64,000 nt of DNA from Rossellomorea sp. AcN35-11. GTDB lineage: Bacteria > Bacillota > Bacilli > Bacillales > Bacillaceae_B. Where the stretch lies: NCBI GenBank assembly GCA_030388825.1, contig CP128835.1, positions 2,598,001-2,662,000 of the forward strand, in the 5' to 3' direction. How positions within the stretch are numbered: position 1 is the first letter of the stretch; each line of letters starts with the position of its first letter. The notes beneath the pieces were generated by a model that saw nothing but the letters and a program-made list of their open reading frames with translations, was not told where the DNA came from and made no database searches. Positions 48,121 to 56,422 of the stretch are shown piece by piece. The translations under genes were made by a program, and so were the position numbers.

Positions 48121-48148
48121 AAAGCCGCCTGAACAGGGCGGCTTTTTG
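48121..48148 (+). terminator. Terminator after ypvA
   Basis: AAAAGCCGCC pairs with GGGCGGCTTTTT around TGAACA. Confidence 0.9.
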
Positions 48149-48325
48149 TGATGGGGTAATGGATAATCAGGAAAGTTGATATAGCCAAAACTTCTTACAT
48201 GTCATTACAAACTTACACTTTATCTTTTGGCGTAAGATTGCACTTTCTTTCGATTATTCCCGCCCAAGTTGCCAGAAAAATATGATAAAATGGATTGAAT
48301 GTTAAAATGAGGGGGCTACTTTAGA

Positions 48326-49852
48326 ATGAGAGAATCCATAGTAGAAACAAAAGACCGTTTTCTCGATTATGTTAAGAAGATGTCTGCATACAATGAAGCA
48401 CTGGGACTGATGTTCTGGGATTTACGTACAGGTGCGCCTAAGAATGGGGTAGAACAGCGATCAGAAGTAATCGGTATGTTATCTTCCGAACTTTTTGCCA
48501 TGTCGACCTCCAACGAAATGGCCGCTTATCTTGCAAAACTTTCATCAAATTCAAGTGAATTAGATGTCATGACACAAAAGCTTTTAGAGGAATGTCAAAA
48601 AGAGTATGATCGCAATAAAAAAATTCCTGCCTCTGAATATAGAGAATATGTCGTATTGCAGTCGAAAGCTGAAGGAGTTTGGGAAGAAGCGAAAGAAAAA
48701 GCGGATTTCACTATGTTCCAGCCGTATTTAGAAAAGCTTGTAGCATTCACCAAACGTTTTATCGGCTATTGGGGCTACGAAAACAATAAATATGACACAC
48801 TTCTGGACATGTACGAGCCAGGGGTAACAGTAGAAGTCTTGGACAAGGTATTTGGTGATCTTCGAGATCAGATTGTACCCCTGGTACATAAAATCTCCGA
48901 GTCAAATGATAAACCACAAACCGATTTTCTTTTTGAACACTTTCCTAAAGATAAGCAAAAGGAATTCAGCTTGAAAATACTTGAACAAATGGGGTATGAC
49001 TTTAACTCGGGGAGATTGGATGAGACCGTTCATCCGTTCGCCATCGGTTTGAACCCAGGGGATGTAAGGGTAACAACTAAATATGACGAAAAAGATTGGC
49101 GGACGGCTGTTTTCGGCACGATCCATGAAGGGGGACATGCCCTTTATGAACAGAACATCTCAAAGGATTTAACCGGTACACCATTATGTACAGGAACATC
49201 CATGGGTATCCATGAATCCCAATCGCTTTTTTATGAAAACTTTGTCGGAAGGGATTATGGTTTCTGGAAGAAGAATTACCCACTCTTGAAAGATCATTCT
49301 ACTGGTCAATTCAATACGGTTGAACTTGAAGACTTCTACCGGGCGATCAATGAATCTAAACCTTCTTTGATTCGAATTGAAGCAGATGAATTGACGTATG
49401 CGCTACACATCATTATCCGTTATGAAATCGAAAAGGGATTGTTTAATGATGAAATAGAAGTGAAGGATCTTCCGGAAATCTGGAATGATAAATATGAAGA
49501 ATACTTAGGTATCCGCCCTACTCATAACGGAGAAGGTGTTCTGCAAGACGTTCACTGGGCCGGCGGCAGCTTTGGTTACTTCCCTTCATATGCACTTGGA
49601 TATATGTATGCTGCACAGTTTAAGCGGGCTATGTTGAAGGATATTCCTCAATTTGAGGAACTGTTGGAAGAAGGAAATCTTGCTCCCATTAAAGATTGGT
49701 TAACAACCAATGTACATCAGTGGGGTAAACTGAAAAAACCGTTGGAAATTATCAGGGAAGTCACGGGTGAAGGTCTAAATGCTCAATACCTGGCTGATTA
49801 CTTAACAGAGAAATATTCCAAGGTATATGGCTTTATTGAACTGGAATCTTGA
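48326..49852 (+). CDS. ypwA: Metal-dependent carboxypeptidase, M32 family
   Basis: This 508-residue zinc carboxypeptidase removes C-terminal residues from peptides. The catalytic HEGGH lies near residue 270, the third ligand region is HESQSLFYEN near 300, and the family motifs MFWDLRTGAP and the HWAGGSFGYFPSYALG block are present. AGGGGG precedes ATG 48326. It follows ypvA as in B. subtilis, and a long perfect terminator ends the unit. Confidence 0.96.
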   Translation: MRESIVETKDRFLDYVKKMSAYNEALGLMFWDLRTGAPKNGVEQRSEVIGMLSSELFAMSTSNEMAAYLAKLSSNSSELDVMTQKLLEECQKEYDRNKKIPASEYREYVVLQSKAEGVWEEAKEKADFTMFQPYLEKLVAFTKRFIGYWGYENNKYDTLLDMYEPGVTVEVLDKVFGDLRDQIVPLVHKISESNDKPQTDFLFEHFPKDKQKEFSLKILEQMGYDFNSGRLDETVHPFAIGLNPGDVRVTTKYDEKDWRTAVFGTIHEGGHALYEQNISKDLTGTPLCTGTSMGIHESQSLFYENFVGRDYGFWKKNYPLLKDHSTGQFNTVELEDFYRAINESKPSLIRIEADELTYALHIIIRYEIEKGLFNDEIEVKDLPEIWNDKYEEYLGIRPTHNGEGVLQDVHWAGGSFGYFPSYALGYMYAAQFKRAMLKDIPQFEELLEEGNLAPIKDWLTTNVHQWGKLKKPLEIIREVTGEGLNAQYLADYLTEKYSKVYGFIELES

Positions 49853-49930
49853 TGGCGGATTTCATGGGTATGAAACTTGCATCATGAGCATTCATGAAAG
49901 CTCCCTATTGGTAAGAAGATGTAAGAAAAA

Positions 49931-49974
49931 AAAGAAAGGAGGCTGCCTGAGAGGGCAGCCTCCTTTCTTTTTTT
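49931..49974 (+). terminator. Strong terminator after ypwA
   Basis: A perfect 17-bp stem (AAAGAAAGGAGGCTGCC with its complement) has a six-base loop and a T7 tail. Confidence 0.95.
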
Positions 49975-49996
49975 AATCATTTCACACGAAAGATAA

Positions 49997-50166
49997 GATT
50001 CTTATGCTTGTCGGCCCTAATCAAGCCGCCTCCGCTTTCGTGATGTCCAGTTGCAGGGCTTAGAGGCTCGTGGTCATAAGCCAAGTAACCTAAAAAGTCA
50101 AAGAGCGCCTTTTCAGGTTACTCGTCTTATGCTTGTCGCCTCTTTCAAAGCCCTTCCGCTTTTCGT
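49997..50166. repeat. Palindromic intergenic element, locus 3
   Basis: The layout is the same as at 21.5 and 35.7 kb: an upstream arm (CTTATGCTTGTCGG at 50001), then GGGCTTAGAGGC (50056-50067), a 57-nt hairpin from CATAAG (50075) to CTTATG (50131), and the downstream arm GCCTCT plus AAGCCC (50138-50153, bulge TTCA). The arm sequence differs from the other loci but pairs perfectly with its own downstream partner, while it no longer matches the upstream arm. Inner AGTAACCT/AGGTTACT also differs from the other loci on both sides. The element ends beside the cbaA stop codon at 50167. Confidence 0.85.
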
Positions 50167-51814
50167 CTACCACAATCTGAATCCTTTGGATGCAGGAGGG
50201 GCGTTTTGGATCATGTCGATGAATGGAACGGTATAGGCAACAAGGATGAGTGCTGCTAAGATGGTTAGCCAAATCTTCCAGTTTTCGAGTGCCATCGGTG
50301 TTCTCTCAGCTGCCTCTGCTTTCTCACCGACAGGGAATTCCTCTTCTCCTTTAGGTGCAAAGAATGCCAGGTTGATAAAGATGTATAAAACCAGGATGAT
50401 TCCGATAAAGAGAATCGTTCCCCCTATGGCTTGGGCAATTTGGTATGGAATCCATTCAAGGGCTTGTGGAGCATCCCCGTAAGTGGAAAAGGAAGATCTT
50501 CTCGGTGCGCCGAGTAAGCCTACAGCATGCATGGCACCTGACATGATGCCCATACCTACAGACCAGACGATGGCCTGCACGATGGCCAATTTGTTCATGG
50601 CTTTCGTCAATACACGTCCTGTCAGGTGAGGGACGAGCCAATAGGCAATTCCAAAAAAGGTTAGGACAACAGAGGTGGCCAAGGTTAAGTGAAAGTGTCC
50701 TGTCACCCAAATGGTGTTATGCACCACCTGGTTCATCTGATTCGATGCATTGATCAATCCGCCTGCACCTGCAGGGATAAATGCAACCATCCCGATAAAT
50801 GGCACTGTAAAGCGGGCGTCTCCCCATGGTAATTTCTTGAACCAACCAAATAAGCCGGTAGCTCCTTTTGATCTGCCATACATTTCAAATGTAGCGAACA
50901 GTGAGAATGCAGTCATCAGAGAAGGGATGACAACCATGAACGTAAGAACTACTTGCAAAAACTTCCAATATGCATCAATTCCAGGTTCCACCAACTGGTG
51001 GTGAAATCCTACCGGGATTGAAAAAAAGAAGGAACAATATAAAGGATAGCCGGGCTAACGAATCGGAAAAGATTTTTCCTCCGATGATCTTCGGAATAAT
51101 GACGTACCAGGCCATATAGGCAGGCAGCAGCCAAAAATAAACGAGAGGATGACCAAAATACCAGAATAGTGTTCTGCTTACGAGTACATCTACACGCTCG
51201 ACGAGACCAAGTGACCATGGAAGGAGCTGGAACAAAACCGTTCCTGCCACGCCAATGGTGGCGACAATCCATAAGACGGTGTTGATGATGGCCATGAATG
51301 TCAATAGCGGGCTTGGTTGTCCAGGGTTTTCCTTTCGCCATTGTACATATTTGATGATCATGCCTGCTCCACCCAGCCAACTTCCGACGACTACGAATGT
51401 CAACCCCAAGTAGAATATCCAGTGTGCCTGTAAAGGAGCATAGAATGTATAAAGTACAGTTGCTTCATTTAGTAGGATCATAACAGCAGCCATGATTGTC
51501 CCGATCAGCATGACCCAGAATCCTAACCATCCATATAAGCGGGATTTACCAGAGTAGGTACCGGAAGTGCGGGAAATAGCAGCATGCTGGAACCCTAGTA
51601 TGAAAAACGTGGTCAATACCAATCCCAGTAACACACCGTGAACCGTTAATACCTGGTAATATCCTATCCCGGCAGGCAGGGTGAACCTTCCTGATCTAAC
51701 CAGAACTTGTAACAATCCAGCAAGGCCACCGAGAGCCAGGGCAATAAATCCAACATAAATATGAGCCATTGCCAATGAAGCATCTTTTTTGTCAATCTTT
51801 ACAAACCGTTCCAT
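50167..51814 (-). CDS. cbaA: ba3-type cytochrome oxidase subunit I, frameshifted
   Basis: This heme-copper oxidase core subunit reduces oxygen with electrons from cytochrome c. The 548-residue product has about 13 membrane helices. A heme-ligand HG lies near TVHGVLLGLVLTTFF. The CuB site is at FWYFGHPLVYFWLLP (His-Pro, Tyr), and later helices carry GFHHQLVEP and VTGHFHLTLAT. The frame shifts at an A7 run (51021-51027, plus sense); six give FSIPVGFHHQ. ATG at 51814 overlaps the ribosome site region of the subunit II end. The type is B-family (ba3), not the caa3 or aa3 of B. subtilis. Confidence 0.92.
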
Positions 51815-51815
51815 T

Positions 51816-52292
51816 TTAATCAACCACCTTGATCATAGATTTCATGGTGTGATGCCCTACGCCACAGTACTCATTGCATACAACAAGGAACTCACCTGTT
51901 TTATCAAGAGTCGTTGTATATTCACTGATAAATCCTGGTTCAAGCATCATATTTATATTTGTCCCTGCCACTTCAAACCCGTGAACGACATCCTTTGTCG
52001 TGGCGATGATTTTCAATGTGGATCCTTCAGGTATTTCAATCTCTCCTGGTGTGTAGTTAAATGCAGATGCGACAAAAACCAACTCGTAATCCCACGCTTT
52101 GCCTTCGACTTTCTTCAACCCAGGTTCATTAAATGGACTGATTTTATCCACTTGTTCAGGATTGACATAAGCTTTTGCACTCGGAGGCTGATGTCCCTGA
52201 TGAAAAGCACTGATTCCCAGAATAATTAAAAATATGATAAGAGACCCTGTTCCTAACGTTAACCACCATTTTTCATAACGATGCATGTGCAT
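51816..52292 (-). CDS. cbaB: ba3-type cytochrome oxidase subunit II
   Basis: This 158-residue subunit has one N-terminal membrane helix (about 13-33) and a cupredoxin domain with the CuA site CNEYCGVGHHTM near residue 140 and a further histidine in VVHGFEV. It takes electrons from cytochrome c and passes them to subunit I. Length and the lack of a fused cytochrome c domain fit B-type ba3 oxidases. AAGGAG stands eight bases before ATG 52292. cbaA starts one base after its stop. Confidence 0.94.
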   Translation of the reverse strand: MHMHRYEKWWLTLGTGSLIIFLIILGISAFHQGHQPPSAKAYVNPEQVDKISPFNEPGLKKVEGKAWDYELVFVASAFNYTPGEIEIPEGSTLKIIATTKDVVHGFEVAGTNINMMLEPGFISEYTTTLDKTGEFLVVCNEYCGVGHHTMKSMIKVVD

Positions 52293-52311
52293 ATAAATCA
52301 CTCCTTCAAAA

Positions 52312-52461
52312 TTAAAAACGACTTAAAAACAAGATGAATACCCCAATCCATGTGATGACCAAAAACCCGCCTAAAAACATAACCGATGTAAATGTTCCTC
52401 TTAATGAGTTGGATTCTTCAACCTTCACCTCGGTTTTTTCATGCAGTTCCGGCTTTGCCAT
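52312..52461 (-). CDS. Cytochrome oxidase subunit IIa, 49 residues
   Basis: ATG 52461 (minus strand) follows GAAGGAATGAG and opens a 49-residue protein: a polar N-terminus (MAKPELHEKTEVKVEE) and one hydrophobic helix (about 27-47, FTSVMFLGGFLVITWIG). This layout is that of the small subunit IIa of ba3 oxidases, which supplies a helix that subunit II lacks. It lies 19 bp before subunit II, and the Fnr-like site is 73 bp upstream. It is the first gene of the oxidase operon. Confidence 0.85.
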   Translation of the reverse strand: MAKPELHEKTEVKVEESNSLRGTFTSVMFLGGFLVITWIGVFILFLSRF

Positions 52462-52506
52462 ATTTCTCATTCCTTCCATCTATTGGATGCTTGCTTCGTT
52501 ATCACT

Positions 52507-52549
52507 ATCATAAAGGTGGAAACTCAATGAATCTGTGATAAATGTCACA
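52507..52549 (-). promoter_or_regulatory. Fnr-type site and -10 for the ba3 oxidase operon
   Basis: TGTGATAAATGTCACA (52534-52549) is a perfect TGTGA-n6-TCACA palindrome of the Fnr/Crp type. On the minus strand TATGAT (52512-52507) makes a good -10, giving a start near 52500. The palindrome centre is then at -41.5, the position used by activating Fnr. This suggests induction of the oxidase when oxygen is scarce. Which regulator binds is inferred. Confidence 0.65.
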
Positions 52550-52652
52550 CTACACGGTAAAAATTGTGAAATAAATGTGAAGGACAGTGAAAATCGGTCT
52601 TTGTTCAGGTGAACATGAACGAACAAACGGCATAGATTGTAAGAGAACGAAA

Positions 52653-52805
52653 ATGAAGGAGGGTATAAAGTGGAAAAAGTATTATTGTAAACAATGCTGC
52701 CAAATCTTTGCGGAAAACAAAATCTGTCCCCAATGTCAAATCCATGTTGAAGGAATCATCCATATTCATGTACAGGATGGCCAGGGAAATAAGCATCAAC
52801 GCTAA
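52653..52805 (+). CDS. Small zinc-ribbon-like protein, start uncertain
   Basis: The frame encodes CKQCCQIFAENKICPQCQIHVEG followed by HIHV, a C-x2-C ... C-x2-C ribbon of about 45 residues. As read, the only ATG (52653) has a weak ribosome site. AGGAGGG (52657-52663) points instead to GTG 52670, which is in another frame. If the A5 run at 52673-52677 were A4, that GTG would open a product beginning MEKYYCKQCC. A +1 homopolymer error as in neighbouring genes is therefore likely. Confidence 0.55.
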   Translation: MKEGIKWKKYYCKQCCQIFAENKICPQCQIHVEGIIHIHVQDGQGNKHQR

Positions 52806-52874
52806 CATTTAAGATAAGAATCCACCTGTGTTAATATAAAGAAGATTCAAAAAAAAGAGTAAGGCGGTGTGAAG

Positions 52875-53645
52875 ATGTATTTACCATCATTTTCATTGCA
52901 AGGAAAGCTGGCTGTGGTGACGGGTGCAGGTCGCGGGATTGGACGGGCCATCAGTATAGGTTTAGCTGAAGCAGGTGCAGATGTTGTACTTTTGTCAAGG
53001 ACGAGGGGCGATTTAGAAAAAACGGCCAGTGAAATTGATGGACTGGGGAGAAGGGCTTATGTTTTGCCTGCCGATGTAACTTCACGTGAGGAGATTCAGC
53101 AAGCGATTGAGTACATAGAGGAGCAAAAACGCTCTATTGATATATTGATCAATAATGCAGGAATGAATATTCGATCGACTGCACTTGAAGTGACAGATGA
53201 AGAATGGCAGACGATTATGGATACCAATCTCAAATCGGCCTTTATGATGTGCCAGGAGGTTGGGAAGCATATGAAGGAGAATAAGCAGGGGAAAATCATC
53301 AATATCTCCTCCGTCGCCGGACATGTAGCCCTGCGGACCGGGGTTGTGTACGCTTCAACGAAAGCCGCCATGATCCAAATGACAAAAGTATTAGCTGTGG
53401 AATGGGGGCAATACAATATCAATGTGAACAGTATCGGTCCATGGTATTTTAAAACTCCCTTAACGAAAATGCTGTTACAGAATGAAGAATACGTAAACGA
53501 TATTATGGCTGTAACACCTTTAAAAAGAATCGGTGAACTGGATGAACTGGTAGGACCAGCAGTGTTCCTTTCATCGGATGCATCGGCGTATGTGACCGGC
53601 CAAACACTTTTCGTAGACGGAGGAATGACGATTCACGGCTTTTAA
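52875..53645 (+). CDS. Short-chain dehydrogenase/reductase (SDR)
   Basis: This 256-residue classical SDR has the NAD(P)-binding TGAGRGIG motif near residue 17, NNAG near 92, and the catalytic Ser, Tyr and Lys in SSVAGHVALRTGVVYASTK. The order of motifs and the C-terminal VDGGMTIHGF fit gluconate 5-dehydrogenase or 2-deoxy-D-gluconate dehydrogenase-like members, but the substrate cannot be told. AAGGCGGTG precedes ATG 52875. It stands alone with its own terminator. Confidence 0.88.
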   Translation: MYLPSFSLQGKLAVVTGAGRGIGRAISIGLAEAGADVVLLSRTRGDLEKTASEIDGLGRRAYVLPADVTSREEIQQAIEYIEEQKRSIDILINNAGMNIRSTALEVTDEEWQTIMDTNLKSAFMMCQEVGKHMKENKQGKIINISSVAGHVALRTGVVYASTKAAMIQMTKVLAVEWGQYNINVNSIGPWYFKTPLTKMLLQNEEYVNDIMAVTPLKRIGELDELVGPAVFLSSDASAYVTGQTLFVDGGMTIHGF

Positions 53646-53656
53646 TTTTAGTAAAG

Positions 53657-53697
53657 AAAGAGCTGTTCCCAATAAAATGGGCACAGCTCTTTTTTTT
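53657..53697 (+). terminator. Terminator between convergent SDR and cheX genes
   Basis: AAAGAGCTGT and CCCA pair with TGGG and ACAGCTCTTT, followed by eight T. Confidence 0.9.
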
Positions 53698-53702
53698 AGA
53701 TG

Positions 53703-54167
53703 TTAAAGTGATTTTTCGAACATAAGGATGATGGAGAAGTTTCCTGCATTTTCCAGTGTGAGGGGAAGTCTCAAGGCTTTATCGAACCCGTACATGTTTG
53801 ATTGACCCACAATGATCGTAGGTGGGGTGATATCGACTGTATAACCAGCCCTCGTTATGATCGTTGCGAGATTACCGGCAATCATATTTCCTACTTCTCC
53901 TGCAAATGATTCCAGCATCGGACCCTCCAACGGCATTCCAAACATTGAAGCACCCAGACCTTGAAAGCTTTCTTGTTCACCGTCTATGATCATTCTCACT
54001 TTCACATCTCCTGTAATCCCGATAAGTACCCCAATCCCATTCTGACTAAAGGGTTCGGTCAGTAATGTGGGTTGTATTGTTTTTATACTCAGGGGGATAA
54101 CGCTTTTAATCGCTTCAATCGAACTATTCAGTATATCTGTGACACTTTTTGTTTTTATTGAAATCAT
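53703..54167 (-). CDS. cheX: CheX-type CheY-P phosphatase
   Basis: This 154-residue protein belongs to the CheC/CheX/FliY group that dephosphorylates CheY-P. A single E-x3-N phosphatase motif (GEVGNMIAGNL) near residue 90 and the lack of a second copy point to CheX rather than CheC. AGTGGAGGAAGCG precedes the ATG on the minus strand. No other chemotaxis gene is in the window, and B. subtilis lacks CheX, so it is an orphan here. Confidence 0.85.
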   Translation of the reverse strand: MISIKTKSVTDILNSSIEAIKSVIPLSIKTIQPTLLTEPFSQNGIGVLIGITGDVKVRMIIDGEQESFQGLGASMFGMPLEGPMLESFAGEVGNMIAGNLATIITRAGYTVDITPPTIIVGQSNMYGFDKALRLPLTLENAGNFSIILMFEKSL

Positions 54168-54352
54168 GTCGCTTCCTCCACTATATTGTCACTGCTATCA
54201 TATCATATCTACCATTACGAAAGGATGATTTAGTAAGAATCATTTCATACTAAAGTACTATTTATTGTATATATTATTTTTAGGTCTCCATACATGTTTT
54301 GTCTGTTGGTGGAAATACTACCCATACATGGAAGTGTAAGGAGTGTGTGTAA

Positions 54353-55423
54353 ATGCCTAAAATCGTTTCAGTTGAAACAGAGATCCCCCCTGTGAAAATT
54401 ACACAAAAGGAAGCGGCTGCATTTGCAGAAAGATTGTTTTCCACTAGTTTTAAAAATATCGGCCGTCTTCTCACAGTATTTGAAAATGGTGAAATCGACA
54501 GTCGTTATTTTGTTAAAGATATCGACTGGTTTTCTAAGGATCATACTTTTCAAGAGAAAAATGAAGAATTTATCCATCATGCTGTTGAATTAGGGAGTAG
54601 AGCTGTTAAGAAGAGCCTCGCCAGTCATCAGCTTGGATTAAACGATATCGATGCCATCATCACCATCTCAACTTCAGGTCTTGCTACGCCGAGCCTGGAA
54701 GCGAGGATCATGAACCAACTGCCCTTCTCTTCACATGTAAAGAGGATCCCGATTTGGGGATTGGGTTGTGCTGGTGGAGCAAGTGGTCTTTCAAGGGCTT
54801 ATGAATATTGTTTGGCTTTCCCAAAAGCAAACGTCCTCGTTCTTTCCATTGAACTTTGTTCTCTTACTTTTCAGCATGGGGACCGCTCCAAGAGCAATTT
54901 AATCGGTACATCCCTTTTTGCCGATGGGGTCGCTTGTGCTGTCGTATGCGGAGATCAAAGTCCGATTCTAACAGGCATCACCCATCCGTTGCCCTCCATT
55001 TTTGCCACTCAATCAACGCTGCTTCAGGATTCATTGGATGTAATGGGATGGGAAGTGAAGAATAATGGTTTGTATGTTGTGTTTTCTAAAGATATCCCTA
55101 CCCTAGTGAAGAACTGGCTCCGGCCAAATGTCGAGGGATTTATCAATGAGAACGGTATCCAGCTGCAAGATATTAAGCATTTTGTTGCACATCCGGGTGG
55201 CAAGAAGGTCATAGAAGCGTATCAGGAATCTTTAGGGATGGATGAAAGGATGATGTCCGAATCAATGAAGGTGTTAAAGAGGTACGGGAACATGTCATCT
55301 GTCACCATCTTGTATGTGCTGAAGGAATTTTTGAATAAAGGCTGTAACCCTGGGGATATAGGGTTGGGCACTGCCTTAGGACCGGGATTTAGTTCAGAGC
55401 TGCTTTTGATGAGGTGGGAATGA
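54353..55423 (+). CDS. bcsA: Type III polyketide synthase BcsA
   Basis: This chalcone-synthase-like enzyme makes alkylpyrones or alkylresorcinols from long-chain acyl-CoA and malonyl-CoA. The 356-residue product has the catalytic cysteine in GLGCAGGASG (near 145), the histidine in FVAHPGGKKV, and the asparagine in RYGNMSSVT. GTAAGGAG lies before the ATG. ypbQ begins at its stop, as in B. subtilis, where YpbQ methylates the product. Confidence 0.95.
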   Translation: MPKIVSVETEIPPVKITQKEAAAFAERLFSTSFKNIGRLLTVFENGEIDSRYFVKDIDWFSKDHTFQEKNEEFIHHAVELGSRAVKKSLASHQLGLNDIDAIITISTSGLATPSLEARIMNQLPFSSHVKRIPIWGLGCAGGASGLSRAYEYCLAFPKANVLVLSIELCSLTFQHGDRSKSNLIGTSLFADGVACAVVCGDQSPILTGITHPLPSIFATQSTLLQDSLDVMGWEVKNNGLYVVFSKDIPTLVKNWLRPNVEGFINENGIQLQDIKHFVAHPGGKKVIEAYQESLGMDERMMSESMKVLKRYGNMSSVTILYVLKEFLNKGCNPGDIGLGTALGPGFSSELLLMRWE

Positions 55424-55989
55424 TGCTGTATTTTATTCTGTTTTTCTTTGTATTGATATGTCAAAGGCTGGTGGAACTCTTCATTGCCAAATCGAACGAA
55501 GAGTGGATGAAAAGGCAGGGAGCAAGGGAATACGGGAAAGCCCACTATAAAATGATGGTCACTATCCATATAGCATTTTTCGTCTCACTGTTAATTGAAG
55601 GGGGATTCTTTCATAAAGGGGTCAATCCTTTTTGGCCGCTCCTTTTAACTGGTTTTCTGCTTACTCAGTTAGGACGGATATGGGTGATGTCTTCCTTAGG
55701 CAGGTATTGGAACACCAAGATCATCGTGCTTCCTGAAGCGGAAGTTGTCTCAAAGGGTCCTTATAAATATTTGAAACACCCTAATTATCTAATCGTGACA
55801 GTGGAGTTCTTGATTGTTCCCTTACTTTTCAATGCTTATTGGACCCTTTTTATCTTTGCCTTATTGAATCAATTCATCCTCGCTGTTCGCATCCCTCTGG
55901 AGGAACAAGCCCTTCGAAGTGAAACTGATTATGAAAGGATTCACCTTCAAACGAAAGGATGGTTACCCATCATCAAAAAAGGAAAGTAA
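55423..55989 (+). CDS. ypbQ: Isoprenylcysteine carboxyl methyltransferase-family protein YpbQ
   Basis: This 188-residue membrane methyltransferase has four or five hydrophobic helices and the ICMT-type motif GPYKYLKHPNY-x-IV near residue 110. In B. subtilis YpbQ methylates BcsA polyketides. The start is ATG 55423 (ATGA arrangement at the bcsA stop), with AGGTGGG five bases upstream; an ATG at 55420 is possible. The two genes form an operon. Confidence 0.93.
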   Translation: MLYFILFFFVLICQRLVELFIAKSNEEWMKRQGAREYGKAHYKMMVTIHIAFFVSLLIEGGFFHKGVNPFWPLLLTGFLLTQLGRIWVMSSLGRYWNTKIIVLPEAEVVSKGPYKYLKHPNYLIVTVEFLIVPLLFNAYWTLFIFALLNQFILAVRIPLEEQALRSETDYERIHLQTKGWLPIIKKGK

Positions 55990-55997
55990 TTTTCTTA

Positions 55998-56026
55998 TTG
56001 AAAATGATTATCGTTTTTGGTAAGAT
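55998..56026 (+). promoter_or_regulatory. Promoter overlapped by a Fur-type box
   Basis: TTGAAA (55998-56003) and TAAGAT (56021-56026) are 17 bp apart. TGAAAATGATTATCG (55999-56013) matches 12 of 14 defined positions of the Bacillus Fur 7-1-7 box TGATAAT-n-ATTATCA and covers the -35. Iron-dependent repression of the next gene is the likely outcome. Confidence 0.55.
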
Positions 56027-56083
56027 TCTAATTGAAGATGAAAATTGTTCTCATTTATTTTTTTGCAAAGGGTGGAGAAAAAC

Positions 56084-56248
56084 ATGGTGTGGTTTTTGAT
56101 ACTGATTACCGTAGTAGCGTATAGCTTCATGATGAAGCATGTTTTATCAAATGTGATGAAGGATACAGCTCAGGCAAAGGAAGTAACTTCATACCGGACA
56201 AAGCCTTTTGTACATTCAAACTTGATTGCTACAGATACAACGCGATAG
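56084..56248 (+). CDS. Small single-span membrane protein, Fur-box linked
   Basis: ATG 56084 lies behind AGGGTGGAG and opens 54 codons. Residues 2-20 form a membrane helix (VWFLILITVVAYSFMM), followed by a polar, Thr/Ser/Lys-rich tail of about 33 residues. A promoter with an overlapping Fur-type box is about 60 bp upstream, and a strong terminator closes the unit, so it is expressed alone. I do not recognise the protein. Iron control is inferred from the box. Confidence 0.7.
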   Translation: MVWFLILITVVAYSFMMKHVLSNVMKDTAQAKEVTSYRTKPFVHSNLIATDTTR

Positions 56249-56254
56249 ATACAT

Positions 56255-56285
56255 AGCCCTCTTCCTTTGAAGAGGGCTTTTTTTT
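56255..56285 (+). terminator. Terminator after the 54-residue gene
   Basis: AGCCCTCTTC pairs with GAAGAGGGCT around CTTT and is followed by eight T. Confidence 0.93.
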
Positions 56286-56422
56286 CCCCTATTCCTTCCT
56301 CTCTCATATACTGATACCGTCCTGAATTTCCCCAATCTGAAATCATTTCATAGAGAACTTGGTGCAAATGCGATAAAATAAAAACGTTATCATTTTTCTG
56401 AAAACAGAAAGGAACTAGTTCA

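Noticed and set aside
50051..50272. Open frames on both strands over the element at 50.1 kb
   Set aside because: They follow the palindrome and have no ribosome site.
56365..56400. Second Fur-like site before dynA (GATAA ... TTATC)
   Set aside because: The half sites are one base too far apart and only the ends match.
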